A stretch of 64,000 bases of DNA, from contig NZ_AP028679.1 of NCBI RefSeq assembly GCF_037076455.1, forward strand, positions 2,433,501-2,497,500, given 5' to 3'. The DNA is from Desulfoferula mesophila. GTDB lineage: Bacteria > Desulfobacterota > Desulfarculia > Desulfarculales > Desulfarculaceae. The notes beneath the pieces were generated by a model. The model ran no database searches and had not been told where the DNA came from. It saw nothing but the letters and a program-made list of their open reading frames with translations. Below, one piece after another: positions 53,764 through 63,366 of the stretch. Made by a program: the position numbers and the translations under genes. The stretch's first letter is position 1. The number at the start of each line of letters is the position of its first letter.

Positions 53764-54704
53764 GCCCCGCCCCCGGGCAGGTCCGAGGCCTGCCAGGCCA
53801 CGTCTCCCGCGCGGCCCGGCGCCCTGCCCCAGGCCACCTCGTCAATAGGCACGCCCGAGGAAGCCTCTTGCACGGCCGCGTCCACCAGGCGAGGAAAGCT
53901 CACTCCCCGGTCCTTGAGGCGGGCGATGAGCCCCTCGAGCACCGGAGCCTGGGCCCTGCCCTCCACTTCGCCGTGCAGGGTGTAGACGTTGAGCTCGCCG
54001 GGGCGCACCTGGTCGGCCAGCCAGGCCGCGGCGGTGTCCAGGGTCACCCCGCCGCGCCCCAAAATCTCGTCTAGGGTGGGCAGGGTGGTGGGCAGCTCGA
54101 TCAGGGGCAAGGCCCGGCCGCCCACCAAAGGGCGGAAGGGACGGCGGCCCCGGGCGCAGGAGACGTGGGTGATGCCCATGTCGGCCAGGGCCTGAAAGGC
54201 CATGGGGGTGATCTGCCAACCCGGCGAGGCGAAGGTCTTGGGAGCCATCCCGGTTATCTGCTTGTACAGACGCCAGGCCCGTCCCAGGTGGGAGCGGATG
54301 CGCGCGGCGGGCAGGTGGCGCATGCGGTCGTGCCAGAACACGTGGTCCCAGCCGTGCAGGCCCACCTCGTGGCCCTGGGCCATGAGCTCACCAAACAGGT
54401 GCGGAGCGGATTGGGCGATGATGGGCCCCGGCAGGAGCACGCCGTAGAGCATGGTGGTGAGGCCGTAGGCCCCGGCCGCGCCGGAGCGCAATTGCTTTCG
54501 CAAAAAGCCGGGCTTGACCAGGCGGGCCAGGGCGCGTCCCGAATGGTCGGGCCCCATGGCGATGAAAAAGGAGGCATGGACCCCCGCCCGCGCGAAGATA
54601 TCCATGAGCCGGGGCACCCCCTGGTTCAGCCCCACCTTGGTGTCGACGTCCACCTTGAGGACCAGGCGGGTGGCGGCCGCGGGCTCGGACCGTTCAATAG
54701 GCAT
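53760..54704 (-). CDS. arnD: ArnD-like polysaccharide deacetylase/deformylase
   Basis: 314 residues, NodB-like. LKVDVDTKVGLNQGVPRLMDIFARAGVHASFFIAMGPDHSG is a close match to ArnD, with the catalytic Asp in VDVDT and zinc ligands in GHEVGLHGWDH. It would remove the formyl group from undecaprenyl-phospho-4-formamido-L-arabinose in the periplasmic leaflet. It has no arnA or arnB partner in this window. Confidence 0.88.
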   Translation of the reverse strand: MPIERSEPAAATRLVLKVDVDTKVGLNQGVPRLMDIFARAGVHASFFIAMGPDHSGRALARLVKPGFLRKQLRSGAAGAYGLTTMLYGVLLPGPIIAQSAPHLFGELMAQGHEVGLHGWDHVFWHDRMRHLPAARIRSHLGRAWRLYKQITGMAPKTFASPGWQITPMAFQALADMGITHVSCARGRRPFRPLVGGRALPLIELPTTLPTLDEILGRGGVTLDTAAAWLADQVRPGELNVYTLHGEVEGRAQAPVLEGLIARLKDRGVSFPRLVDAAVQEASSGVPIDEVAWGRAPGRAGDVAWQASDLPGGGA

Positions 54705-54706
54705 GC

Positions 54707-55666
54707 TTACGACCCGGCTTCAGAATCCCTGGTCTCGCGCACCACGAAACGCGGCCGATGGCGAACCTCGCGATAGATGCGGCCCAGGTATTCGCCCATG
54801 AGCCCCACCACCAGGATTTGCAGGCCCACGAAGACGAAAAGAATGGCGAACAGGGTAAACACCCCCTCCACCTCCGGGCCCACCACCAGGCGGCGGATGA
54901 TTAGGAACAGGCCGAAGCCCAACCCCACCAAGGCGATGAGCACCCCCAAGACGCTGACCATCTGGATGGGCAGCACGGAAAAGCCGGTCATCAAATCGAA
55001 GTTGAGCTTGATGAGCTTGAGGATGCCGTACTTGGAGCGGCCCGCCGCGCGCTCGGCATGGGCCACGGGAATCTCGCCCACGCTGGAGGCGTAAAGATTG
55101 GCCAGGGCGGGGATGTAGGAAGACGACTCGTGGGAGGCGCTCATGGCGTCCACCACCTCGCGGCGATAGGCCCTGAGCATGCAGCCGTAATCCTTGAGCT
55201 GCACCCCCACCACCCGGCTGGTCACCTTGGCCACCAGCCAAGTGGGTATCTTGCGCAGCACCGAGTCGTGGCGCTCTTGCCGCCACCCGCTGACCACGTC
55301 GAACCCCTCCTCCAGCTTGGCCACCAGCTTGGGCACCTCTTCGGGAGGGTTTTGCAGGTCCGCGTCCAGGGTAACCACCACCTGGCCCCGCACTTTTTCA
55401 AAGCCCGCGAAGATGGCCATGTGCTGACCGTAGTTGCGGTTGAAGCGCACCAGGCGCGCGTGGGGGTCCTGGCCCTGGATGCGGCAGAGCAGCTCCCAGG
55501 AGGCGTCCTTGGACCCGTCGTCCACGTAGATCACCTCCCAACTCCAGGGGGAGGCGTTCAGGGTAACGGACAGGCGGGCGTGCAGCTCCACCAAATTGTC
55601 TTCTTCATTAAATACGGGGATGACCACCGATAGGTAGGGCTGGTTTTGCGTGACTGCCGGGGGCAT
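54707..55666 (-). CDS. arnC: ArnC-like undecaprenyl-phosphate glycosyltransferase (GT2)
   Basis: 319 residues from the ATG at 55666 (GGAGAGG upstream; a TTG at 55693 lacks this). GT2 motifs: VVIPVFNEEDNLVELHARL, DDGSKDAS, LDADLQNPPEE, and the C-terminal two membrane segments (VSVLGVLIALVGLGFGLF; LFAILFVFVGLQILVVG). It transfers a sugar to undecaprenyl phosphate on the cytoplasmic side. A dolichol-phosphate-mannose-like role with another sugar is an alternative. Close to arnD (2-bp gap). Confidence 0.88.
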   Translation of the reverse strand: MPPAVTQNQPYLSVVIPVFNEEDNLVELHARLSVTLNASPWSWEVIYVDDGSKDASWELLCRIQGQDPHARLVRFNRNYGQHMAIFAGFEKVRGQVVVTLDADLQNPPEEVPKLVAKLEEGFDVVSGWRQERHDSVLRKIPTWLVAKVTSRVVGVQLKDYGCMLRAYRREVVDAMSASHESSSYIPALANLYASSVGEIPVAHAERAAGRSKYGILKLIKLNFDLMTGFSVLPIQMVSVLGVLIALVGLGFGLFLIIRRLVVGPEVEGVFTLFAILFVFVGLQILVVGLMGEYLGRIYREVRHRPRFVVRETRDSEAGS

Positions 55667-55758
55667 GGGCCTCTCCGCCTGGGGTGATGCCAAAACTCGC
55701 TGTTCGCGGGTTTATAATATGGCAGGGCAAAGGGATAAAATCAAGTTGGCCCGGAGTG

Positions 55759-57465
55759 TTAGCCGGGGGGACGGTTGCTGAACAGGGTCTTGTCGCCCAC
55801 CGTGGCCCAGGGGAACAGGGGCAAGGCCTGCTTGCGCTTTTGGGCCAGGGCGTGAAAACGCTCCCAGCGGGGGGTTTCCGCCACCGCGAAAACCCGTTGG
55901 GGCCCGCTCATGAGTTTCATCAAACCCTGGTTGCCGTTCAGGAACCATTTGGCCCGCCCGGGGTCCAGGCGCCGCCCGAAGTCCAGCTCGCCCCAGTTGT
56001 CGGCCACGACCACCCGGCGGCGCGCGTAAAAGGCGGTGCCGTGCCAGTAGTCGCCCAGGGTGGCCAAGAGGTCGTCGGGCTTCAGTTCCTGGGCCAGAGG
56101 AGCGATCATGGGCCCCAGGGAGCGGCTTTTCTCCACCTCGGGCAATAACTGGGCCGCGGTCAGGATCAGGCACAAAAACACCGCCAGGGGGGCGTAGGCC
56201 GCCGCCCAGGCGTGCGAACGCACCGCGTACACCCCCAGGCCCAGCAGGGCCAACGCCAGGGGGCCCAGGAAAACCAGCGCGCCCACCTCCTGAAACTGAA
56301 GGTTTCGGCTCACCCCGGCGAACACCACCAGGCCCAGGCCCAGCAGCAGGCACAAGGTGGCCAGGGCGGTGATGCTGGCCCTGAGCCCGGCCGGGGCCGT
56401 GGCCCCCTTGGGCCAGGACATCACCCCGCTCAGGGGGCGGCCCACCAACAGGGCCAGGGGGGGGAGCATGGGCAGGGCGTAGTGCAGCATCTTGGAGCGC
56501 GAGACGGTGAAGAACACGAAGAAGCCAACGAACCACACCGCGCTCATGAGCCAGGAGCGGGCCTCGGGCTGGCGCCACTGGGCCCGGGGGAAGGTGCGCC
56601 CCACGCACCAGGGCAGGAGCATGGTCCAGGGTAGAAAGGCGCCGGGCACCAGCAGGAAGTAATACCACCAGGGCTCGAAGCGCTGGTGCTGGGTGGTGAG
56701 CAGGCGGCCCACCTGTTCGTCCCAGAAAAAGTAGGTGATGAACCCCTTTTGCAGAATGGCCGCGGCCACAACCCAGGGTAGGCACAGCAAGAGGAACAAG
56801 GCCCAGCCCCGCCAGTCCCAGAGCAGGCGGCGCAGCAGGAGCCACTCCCCGGCCAGCAGGCCGAAGAGCACCACGGCCATGGCCGCCAGGCCCGGCCCCA
56901 GCACCCCCTTGGTCAAGAAACCGATGGCGCAGCCCACCCAAAAGGCGTAGAGCCCCCACTGGCGTCCGGCCCGCAGGCTCCAGGCCCCCCACACGGCCAG
57001 CAGGATGCCGCAGCACAACACCATGTCCACCAGGATAACCCGGCTCAGAGCCAGGAACATCAACGAGGTGGCCAGCACCAGGCCGGACCAGAAACCGGCC
57101 CGGTCGTCGTCCCAAAGCCCTCGGCCCAGGGCGAAGAGGATAAGCACGCTCAGGGTGCCGAACACAGCGGGCACCAGGCGGGCGGCGATCTCGTTGACGC
57201 CGAAGGCCGCGAAGCTAAGGGCGGTGAGCCAATAGTAAAGCGGCGGCTTCTCCAAATAGATGACGTAGTTCAGCCGGGGGATGATCCAGTGGCTGAAGGA
57301 ACCGGACTCCAGCATCTCCCGGCCCAGCTCGGCGTAGCGGGCCTCGTCGCTTTCCCACAGGTAGTGCATGCCCACCTGGGGGAAGAACAACACCAGGCAC
57401 ACCGCCACCAAGAGCAGGAAAAGCAGGCGTCGCTGCCAGTCGGGGTTTTGCAGCAAATTGATCAC
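55759..57465 (-). CDS. arnT: ArnT-type (GT83) glycosyltransferase
   Basis: 568 residues with 11-13 membrane segments. The first periplasmic loop has LWESDEARYAELGREMLESG, including the acidic DE pair essential in ArnT, followed by LEKPPLYYW. It transfers L-Ara4N (or another sugar) from undecaprenyl phosphate to lipid A, reducing its negative charge. Overlaps the following gene by 4 nt. Confidence 0.87.
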   Translation of the reverse strand: MINLLQNPDWQRRLLFLLLVAVCLVLFFPQVGMHYLWESDEARYAELGREMLESGSFSHWIIPRLNYVIYLEKPPLYYWLTALSFAAFGVNEIAARLVPAVFGTLSVLILFALGRGLWDDDRAGFWSGLVLATSLMFLALSRVILVDMVLCCGILLAVWGAWSLRAGRQWGLYAFWVGCAIGFLTKGVLGPGLAAMAVVLFGLLAGEWLLLRRLLWDWRGWALFLLLCLPWVVAAAILQKGFITYFFWDEQVGRLLTTQHQRFEPWWYYFLLVPGAFLPWTMLLPWCVGRTFPRAQWRQPEARSWLMSAVWFVGFFVFFTVSRSKMLHYALPMLPPLALLVGRPLSGVMSWPKGATAPAGLRASITALATLCLLLGLGLVVFAGVSRNLQFQEVGALVFLGPLALALLGLGVYAVRSHAWAAAYAPLAVFLCLILTAAQLLPEVEKSRSLGPMIAPLAQELKPDDLLATLGDYWHGTAFYARRRVVVADNWGELDFGRRLDPGRAKWFLNGNQGLMKLMSGPQRVFAVAETPRWERFHALAQKRKQALPLFPWATVGDKTLFSNRPPG

Positions 57466-59315
57466 AGGGTCGTCTCAACCTCGGCCTTGGGCCGCTCCTG
57501 AGTAGGCGCGGAATTTTCTTGCGGCGCCGGGCTCGGCGAAAGCTCTTCCTTGGGCTCCTGGGGAGGCGCGGCCTGGGGCGCGACGCCCGGCGGGACCGGC
57601 TCCCGGCTCACCGGCGGCGGGGCCTCGCCGCGCCACTGGGCCAGGGCCGTCGGGTTGCCGCCCAAAAGATAGCCCTCCCCCTGGTCCAGGACCACGAAGT
57701 TCGGCGTGGCCGTGAGGCGCTCCCGCAGACCCACCCGGCTGAACACGTACACCGGCCCGGCGGCGGCCAGCTCCTGGGACAAATCCGGCCCCTGGGCCGC
57801 CGGGAGTTGAAGCAGGCTACGCCCAGTATAGTAGACCAGGCTGGGCTTACCCAGGCCATAGGTCAGCACCCGGGCGTCCTCGCCGGCCCGGCGCCCCACC
57901 TCCAGGGCCAGCCGCTTGGCCGGGGCTTGCAGCACCTGGGCCGCCTGGGGCATCAGACCCAGGAACAGCGCCGCGCACAGCAGGGCCGCGCCCCCGCCCA
58001 GGGCCCAGGGCAGCATCCCGCCTCGCCCGCGCCGCGCGGCCCAGGCCGCCAGATACATCCCCGCCCCGGCGACGAAGGCGGCCACCAGAGGCCACAGCAC
58101 CATCATGGGCGGGCGCAGGGGCAAGGCGTAGGGGCCGGAGTCCAGACCCGAGCTCAAGATGGTCTCCCACAGCAGGGGCAGCGCCGCCGGGGTGGCGGCC
58201 AGGGCCAACACCCACAGTCCGCCCGAGATCCACAGGCCCGCCCAAAACACCCAGCGGGCCAGGCGTCCTCCGCCCTCCCCCATGGCCAGGCGGCGCAGTT
58301 GGCAGGCGGCCAGCACGGCCACAAAGGGCATGGCCGGCAGGATGGCGCTAAGTTGCTTGGCCGGGTTCAGGCCGAGCACCAGGAGAATGACCAGCAAACA
58401 AATCGCGGCCAGCAAATGCAAACGGCTCAGGCGGTCCAGTTCCCTTTGCTCACTCGGGTTCTGCAACAGGGCCCGGCCCAACTCGGGCAAGGCGGCGGCG
58501 GCAAAGGGAAAGGCCCCCAGAAAAAGCACGGGCAGATAAAAGGCCAGGCCCGGGCCGAGGTCCAGCCCGGGCAGGGAGGCCGCCAGGGCCTCCAGGAAGC
58601 GGTCGCCCAGCTTCCACCAAACCAACACGTACCAAGGCAGGTTGATGGCCAGGAAGATCAGCAGGCCCCACAGCCAGCGGACGCGGGCCAGGGCATAGCC
58701 CAGGCGCCCCTGGGCCAGGGCGTAGAAGGCCGCGCTGGGCAGCACCAGGGCCAAGGCCAGCGGGCCGGACGTCAAGAACCCCAGGCCCAAGGCGGCCCAG
58801 CCCGCCAGCCACCAGCCGCCCCGGTCTGCCTCGCTCTCCAGAGCCAGGAACCAGGCCAGCAAGGCCAGGGTGGTCCACAGGCTGAGCAGGGCGTCGCCCA
58901 GGCAGGCGCGTCCCGTGAGCACCATCAGGGGGCTGAAGGCCAGGGCCGCGGCGGCCAGGGCCCCCAGGGAGGCCCGCCCCGAGGCGCGCCAGACCAGTAG
59001 GCCCACCGCCAGGATCAGCAGCAGGGCGCTGACAACCGAGGGCAAACGCGCCCCCAGCTCGTCCGCGCCCGCCAGGGCCTGGCCGGCGGCCACGGCCCAG
59101 TAGGTCAGGATGGGTTTTTGCAGTTGGGGCGCGCCCTCATAGGTGGGCACCAGCCAGTCGCCCCCGGCGCGCATGGCGGACACGGAGGCGGCGTAACGGG
59201 CCTCGCCTAAATCTGTGAGGGGTACCTCGCCCAACCAGGCCAGATAAAGGGCACCGGCCGCTGCCAGCACCAACAACAGGGCCAGCGCTCCCCGCAGATT
59301 GCTCTTGCCCTTCAT
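57462..59315 (-). CDS. Second GT83-type membrane glycosyltransferase, altered active site
   Basis: 617 residues, about 12 membrane segments. The loop equivalent to ArnT's reads LTDLGEARYAASVSAM, so the first acid of the DE pair is Gly; QLQKPILTYW follows. A Pro/Glu/Ala-rich C-terminal tail (from about residue 566, e.g. PPPVSREPVPPGVAPQ) extends past the periplasmic domain and is absent in ArnT. Likely to use a different lipid-linked sugar, or to be catalytically weak. Adjacent to arnT and msbA. Confidence 0.82.
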   Translation of the reverse strand: MKGKSNLRGALALLLVLAAAGALYLAWLGEVPLTDLGEARYAASVSAMRAGGDWLVPTYEGAPQLQKPILTYWAVAAGQALAGADELGARLPSVVSALLLILAVGLLVWRASGRASLGALAAAALAFSPLMVLTGRACLGDALLSLWTTLALLAWFLALESEADRGGWWLAGWAALGLGFLTSGPLALALVLPSAAFYALAQGRLGYALARVRWLWGLLIFLAINLPWYVLVWWKLGDRFLEALAASLPGLDLGPGLAFYLPVLFLGAFPFAAAALPELGRALLQNPSEQRELDRLSRLHLLAAICLLVILLVLGLNPAKQLSAILPAMPFVAVLAACQLRRLAMGEGGGRLARWVFWAGLWISGGLWVLALAATPAALPLLWETILSSGLDSGPYALPLRPPMMVLWPLVAAFVAGAGMYLAAWAARRGRGGMLPWALGGGAALLCAALFLGLMPQAAQVLQAPAKRLALEVGRRAGEDARVLTYGLGKPSLVYYTGRSLLQLPAAQGPDLSQELAAAGPVYVFSRVGLRERLTATPNFVVLDQGEGYLLGGNPTALAQWRGEAPPPVSREPVPPGVAPQAAPPQEPKEELSPSPAPQENSAPTQERPKAEVETTL

Positions 59316-59374
59316 GACGCAGACTCCCTAGCCATTTGGGGTTAACTGGGAGGACCAGGGGGCGGGCACGGGCC

Positions 59375-61186
59375 CTAGCTCCCCTCCCCGGCGTTGCTCC
59401 CGGCCTGGGGGGTGATGCCCTCCAGGCCCTGGTCTATGGCGAACTGCATGCGATGCAAACGGGTGTACACCCCGCCCAGGGCCACCAGTTGATCGTGACG
59501 GCCCTCCTCCACGATGCGACCCCCGCTGATCACCAGGATGCGGTCGGCCCGCTGCACCGTGGACAGGCGGTGGGCGATGACAAAGGTGGTGCGACCGGCC
59601 ATGAGGTTTTCCAAGGCCTTTTGCACGTACATCTCGCTCTCGGTGTCCAAGCTGCTGGTGGCCTCGTCCAGGATGAGGATGGGCCGGTCGGCCAACAGGG
59701 CCCGGGCGATGGATAGGCGCTGGCGCTCGCCGCCGGAGAGCAGCACCCCGCTCTCGCCGATCATGGTATCCAGGCCCTGGGGCATCTGCTCGATGAACTT
59801 GGTGGCATAGGCCGCCTCGGCCGCCGCGCGTACCTGCTCCTCGGTGGCGTCGGATCGGCCGTAGGCGATGTTGTTGCGCACCGTGTCGTTGAACAGGATG
59901 GTCTGCTGGGTGACGACGGCGATCTGTCCCCGCAGGCTGTGCAGGCTGGCCTGGCGGATGTCCACCCCGTCGATGCTGATGGCTCCCTCGCTCACCTCGT
60001 AGAAGCGGGGCAGCAGGTTGACCAGGGTGGTCTTGCCTCCGCCGCTGGTGCCCACCAGGGCCACGGCCTGGCCCTTGGGCACGGTGAGGTTGATGTCCTT
60101 GAGCACCGGCTCACCGGGGCGGTAGGCGAAGCCCACCCCGCGAAAGGCGATCTCGTTTTGCAAAGCAGGCATTTCCACCGCGCCGGGCTGCTCGGCTATC
60201 TCCACCGGCTCGTCCAGGACCCGGTACACCCGCTCGGCGGCGGCCAGGCCGTTTTGCACGTCGTTGTTCAGGCTGCTCAGGCGCTTGACCGGCTCGTACA
60301 AGAGGATCAGGGCGGTGAGGAAAGAGAAGAAGGTGCCCGGCGTGGACACGCCGTGGATCACCTGCCAGCCGCCGTAGAACAGGATGCCCGCGATGCCCAG
60401 GCCGCCCAAGAACTCCATGAGCGGGCTGGAGATGGCCCGGGTGGAGATGTCCTTCATGCGCAAACGGAACAGGCGGAAGGCCTCGTCGGTGAAGCGCTTG
60501 GTCTCGTAGTCCTCGCGGCAGAAGCCCTTGACGATGCGGGCTCCGGCGATGGTCTCGTGCAGCAGCACGGTGACGTCGGCCATGGTCTCCTGGGAGCGGT
60601 GGGAAATCTTGCGCAGCCTCCGCCCGAACTTGACCAGGGGGATGACGCACAGGGGGAACACCCCCAGGGCGAACACGGCCAGGAACCAGTCGCGGTAGAC
60701 GATCACCGCGATGAGGCCCACGATGGTGAACAGGTCCTTGAGCACCCCGGTGACCACGCTGCTCACCGCGCCCTGCATCTGGTTCACGTCGTTGGTGATG
60801 CGGCTCATCAGCTCGCCGGTGGGGGTGCGGTCGTAATAGCTCAGGCTCAGGCGCTGCAAGTGGGCGTAGAGGTCTATGCGGTACTGGGTGACGATGCGCT
60901 GGCCCACGAACTGCATCAAATAGGTCTGGCCGTATGCAGACAGGCCCTTGACCATGTAGAGCACGATGATGCCTATGGGCATGAGCATGAGCAGGTCCGC
61001 GTCGCGGGCCACGAAAATCTTGTCCATCACCGGCTTGACCAGATAGGCCATGGCCGAGGTGGAGGCCCCCACCAGGACCATGAGGGCCATGGCCCCGGCC
61101 AGGCGCTTCCAATAGGGGCGCACCATGGCCAGCAGGCGCTTGGCGTGGGCTATGTCGCGTTGACGTTTTTGGGCCCGCTCGGACAA
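59375..61186 (-). CDS. msbA: Lipid A export ABC transporter MsbA
   Basis: 603 residues from a TTG at 61186 with GGAGG 10 nt upstream; the longer frame overlaps lpxB and is unlike the family. Six membrane segments, then the ATPase: Walker [21 protein letters not shown], Walker [13 protein letters not shown], and the His in IAHRLSTV. Half-transporter, works as a homodimer to flip lipid A-core across the inner membrane. It starts 5 bp after lpxB. Confidence 0.93.
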   Translation of the reverse strand: MSERAQKRQRDIAHAKRLLAMVRPYWKRLAGAMALMVLVGASTSAMAYLVKPVMDKIFVARDADLLMLMPIGIIVLYMVKGLSAYGQTYLMQFVGQRIVTQYRIDLYAHLQRLSLSYYDRTPTGELMSRITNDVNQMQGAVSSVVTGVLKDLFTIVGLIAVIVYRDWFLAVFALGVFPLCVIPLVKFGRRLRKISHRSQETMADVTVLLHETIAGARIVKGFCREDYETKRFTDEAFRLFRLRMKDISTRAISSPLMEFLGGLGIAGILFYGGWQVIHGVSTPGTFFSFLTALILLYEPVKRLSSLNNDVQNGLAAAERVYRVLDEPVEIAEQPGAVEMPALQNEIAFRGVGFAYRPGEPVLKDINLTVPKGQAVALVGTSGGGKTTLVNLLPRFYEVSEGAISIDGVDIRQASLHSLRGQIAVVTQQTILFNDTVRNNIAYGRSDATEEQVRAAAEAAYATKFIEQMPQGLDTMIGESGVLLSGGERQRLSIARALLADRPILILDEATSSLDTESEMYVQKALENLMAGRTTFVIAHRLSTVQRADRILVISGGRIVEEGRHDQLVALGGVYTRLHRMQFAIDQGLEGITPQAGSNAGEGS

Positions 61187-61191
61187 ACCGT

Positions 61192-62325
61192 TTACTCCTC
61201 CATCATTTCCAGGGCCAACTGAGCCACCCGGCGGCTGGCTCCCGGCCCGCCCAGCTTGGCGCGAACCTCGCTGAGTCCCTGGATCACCCTCTCCCGGCGA
61301 CTCTCGTCTTCCAGCAAGGACAAGGCCTCGGCGCATACCTTTTGCGGGGTGGCCTCGCCCTGGATCAACTCGGGCATCAGCTCGCGGCCGGCGATCAGGT
61401 TGGGCATGGCGATGTACTCCACTTTAATCAGGGAGCGCGCCACCAGATAATTGAAAGCTCCGGTCTTGTATACCACCACCGACGGGGTCCCGGCCAGTGC
61501 GGCTTGCAAGGTGGCCGTGCCCGAGGCCACCAAAAGCAGCTTGGCCTCCTGCATCACCTGGCGGGCTCTTCCGGCCACGATGGTCAATCCCCGGGGCGTG
61601 TCGTTGAGAAAAGGCTCCACTTGCTCACGCTTGAGCCCGGGAGCCAGGGGCATCACGAAATGCAGGCCCGGCCGCTTTTGTTGCAGACAGCGGGCCGCCT
61701 CCAGCAGCAGAGGGGCCAGCCGGCTGATCTCGGACATGCGGCTGCCGGGCAACAGGCCCACCAACTCGGCCTCCGGGGGCACCGGCAAGGGCTCGTCCCA
61801 TTGCTGGGCCGGGATGTCCAGCAAGGGGTGGCCCACGAAGCTCACCGGCAACCGGGGGGCGTTGACCTCGAAGAACTCGGGCTCAAAGGGAAACACGCAG
61901 GCCAGGCGCCGCACGAAGGAGGCCATTTGCCTGGCCCGCTTGGGCCGCCAGGCCCATACCTGGGGGCTGATGTAATAGAGCACCTTGAGGCCCAGCTTGT
62001 GGGCCGCCTTGCCGATGCGGAAGTTGAAGTCCGGAAAATCCACCAAGATGACCAGGTCCGGCCGGGTGCGCTTAAGGTGGCGCTTCATGCCCCGGATGGC
62101 CCCCAGGATGACCTTCAGCTTGGGCAGCACCTCGGCCACCCCCACCAGGGCCAGATCTTCGGAGCGCGACAGCAGCTCCACCCCGGCGGCCTCCATCTTG
62201 GGCCCGCCTATGCCGCTGATGCTAAGACCGGGCTCCAGGGCCAGCAGTTCGCGGGCCAGACGGGCCGCGTGTTGATCGCCGCTGGCCTCTCCGGCCACCA
62301 GCACCACCGAGTGGCCCCCGGCCAA
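61192..62325 (-). CDS. lpxB: Lipid-A-disaccharide synthase
   Basis: 377 residues with a TTG start at 62325 (AGGAAGAG upstream). VLVAGEASGDQHAARL, GIGGPKMEAAGVEL, LVGVAEVLPKL, VDFPDFNFRIGKAA, YYISPQVWAWRPKRARQM and GSRMSEISRL are LpxB signatures. It condenses UDP-diacyl-GlcN with lipid X. It is 1 bp from the oxidoreductase gene. Confidence 0.95.
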   Translation of the reverse strand: MAGGHSVVLVAGEASGDQHAARLARELLALEPGLSISGIGGPKMEAAGVELLSRSEDLALVGVAEVLPKLKVILGAIRGMKRHLKRTRPDLVILVDFPDFNFRIGKAAHKLGLKVLYYISPQVWAWRPKRARQMASFVRRLACVFPFEPEFFEVNAPRLPVSFVGHPLLDIPAQQWDEPLPVPPEAELVGLLPGSRMSEISRLAPLLLEAARCLQQKRPGLHFVMPLAPGLKREQVEPFLNDTPRGLTIVAGRARQVMQEAKLLLVASGTATLQAALAGTPSVVVYKTGAFNYLVARSLIKVEYIAMPNLIAGRELMPELIQGEATPQKVCAEALSLLEDESRRERVIQGLSEVRAKLGGPGASRRVAQLALEMMEE

Positions 62326-62326
62326 C

Positions 62327-63337
62327 TTACTCTTCCTCTGCGCTCAGGGCTTCCACCCATCGCGGCGAGTCCTGCAAGACGTCCTGGTAGGCGCACAGGC
62401 CCTCTTGCACGCAGGCCTTCACCCGCATGGCGCAGGCCAGGGCCTGGCGTCCCGCCCGGCCGTCCACCCGAGGGGCCTGGCGGCTGCGCACCGAGTCCAA
62501 AAAGGAGCTGAGTTCCTTTTCCAGGGGGTCGCTCTTGGGAAAGCGGGGCCGCTCGGCGGTGACCTTGGGCAGTTTGCCGGGGCGATATTCCACTCCGCTG
62601 ACCACCAGCAGTTTGCGCTTGCGGAAATCCAGGGAAAGATAGGCGTCGGGCTGGAACAGGCGCAGCTTGCGCTCGTCCTTGAGGGCCAGGCGGCTGGCGG
62701 TGACGTTGGCCACGCAGCCGCCGGCGAACTCCAACCGGGCGTTGACCAGGTCGGCGTGGGGGCCCAACACCGGCACCCCCTTGGCCCGGATCTCCACCGG
62801 CTCCTCGCCGTGCATGAGGGCCAGGATGATATCCAGGTCGTGGATCATCAAATCCAGGGTCACGTCCACATCGGTGGCCCGGGCCTTGAAGGGGGCGATG
62901 CGGTTGACCTCCATGAACATGGGCTGGCCTGCCCGCTCGAACATGCCCTCCACTGCGGGATTGAAGCGCTCCAGATGGCCCACCTGCAAAATGCGGCCGC
63001 CCTCAGCGGCCAGGGCGATGAGCTCGTCGGCCTCCTCCAGGGTGGCGGTCATGGGCTTTTCGCACATCACGTCGGACCCGGCGGACAAAAAGTCCTTGGC
63101 CACCGCGTGGTGGGCCACCGTGGGGGTGACCACGCTCACCGCCTCCACCCGGCCCAGCAGCTCGCGGTGGTCGCTGAAGGCGGGACAGCCCACCGCCTTG
63201 CCCACCGTTTCGGCCTGGGCGGGGCTGGCGTCCACCACCCCCACCAGCTCGGCGCTTTTGAGGCGAGCCAATTTTTCGGCATGGAAACGGCCCAAGTAGC
63301 CCACTCCCACCACCGCTATTTTCACCGGCGCGCTCAC
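62327..63337 (-). CDS. Gfo/Idh/MocA-family oxidoreductase (GnnA-like position)
   Basis: 336 residues from a GTG at 63337 with AGGAGG about 5 nt upstream. NAD site VVGVGYLGRFHAEKLARL, MCEKPMTATLEEADELI and QVGHLERFNPAVEGM, plus DLMIHDLDIILALM, match the family. Placed between lpxI and lpxB. GnnA, a UDP-GlcNAc 3-oxidoreductase for diamino-sugar lipid A in Leptospira and Acidithiobacillus, is a Gfo/Idh protein encoded among lpx genes. Whether this one does so is inferred from place, not from a diagnostic residue. Confidence 0.8.
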   Translation of the reverse strand: MSAPVKIAVVGVGYLGRFHAEKLARLKSAELVGVVDASPAQAETVGKAVGCPAFSDHRELLGRVEAVSVVTPTVAHHAVAKDFLSAGSDVMCEKPMTATLEEADELIALAAEGGRILQVGHLERFNPAVEGMFERAGQPMFMEVNRIAPFKARATDVDVTLDLMIHDLDIILALMHGEEPVEIRAKGVPVLGPHADLVNARLEFAGGCVANVTASRLALKDERKLRLFQPDAYLSLDFRKRKLLVVSGVEYRPGKLPKVTAERPRFPKSDPLEKELSSFLDSVRSRQAPRVDGRAGRQALACAMRVKACVQEGLCAYQDVLQDSPRWVEALSAEEE

Positions 63338-63366
63338 GCGGCCTCCTTTTTCTGACGTCCGATTTT

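Noticed and set aside
57519-59000. 493-codon open frame on the plus strand
   Set aside because: Antisense to the second GT83 gene, with Gln/Gly/Arg-rich low-complexity composition.
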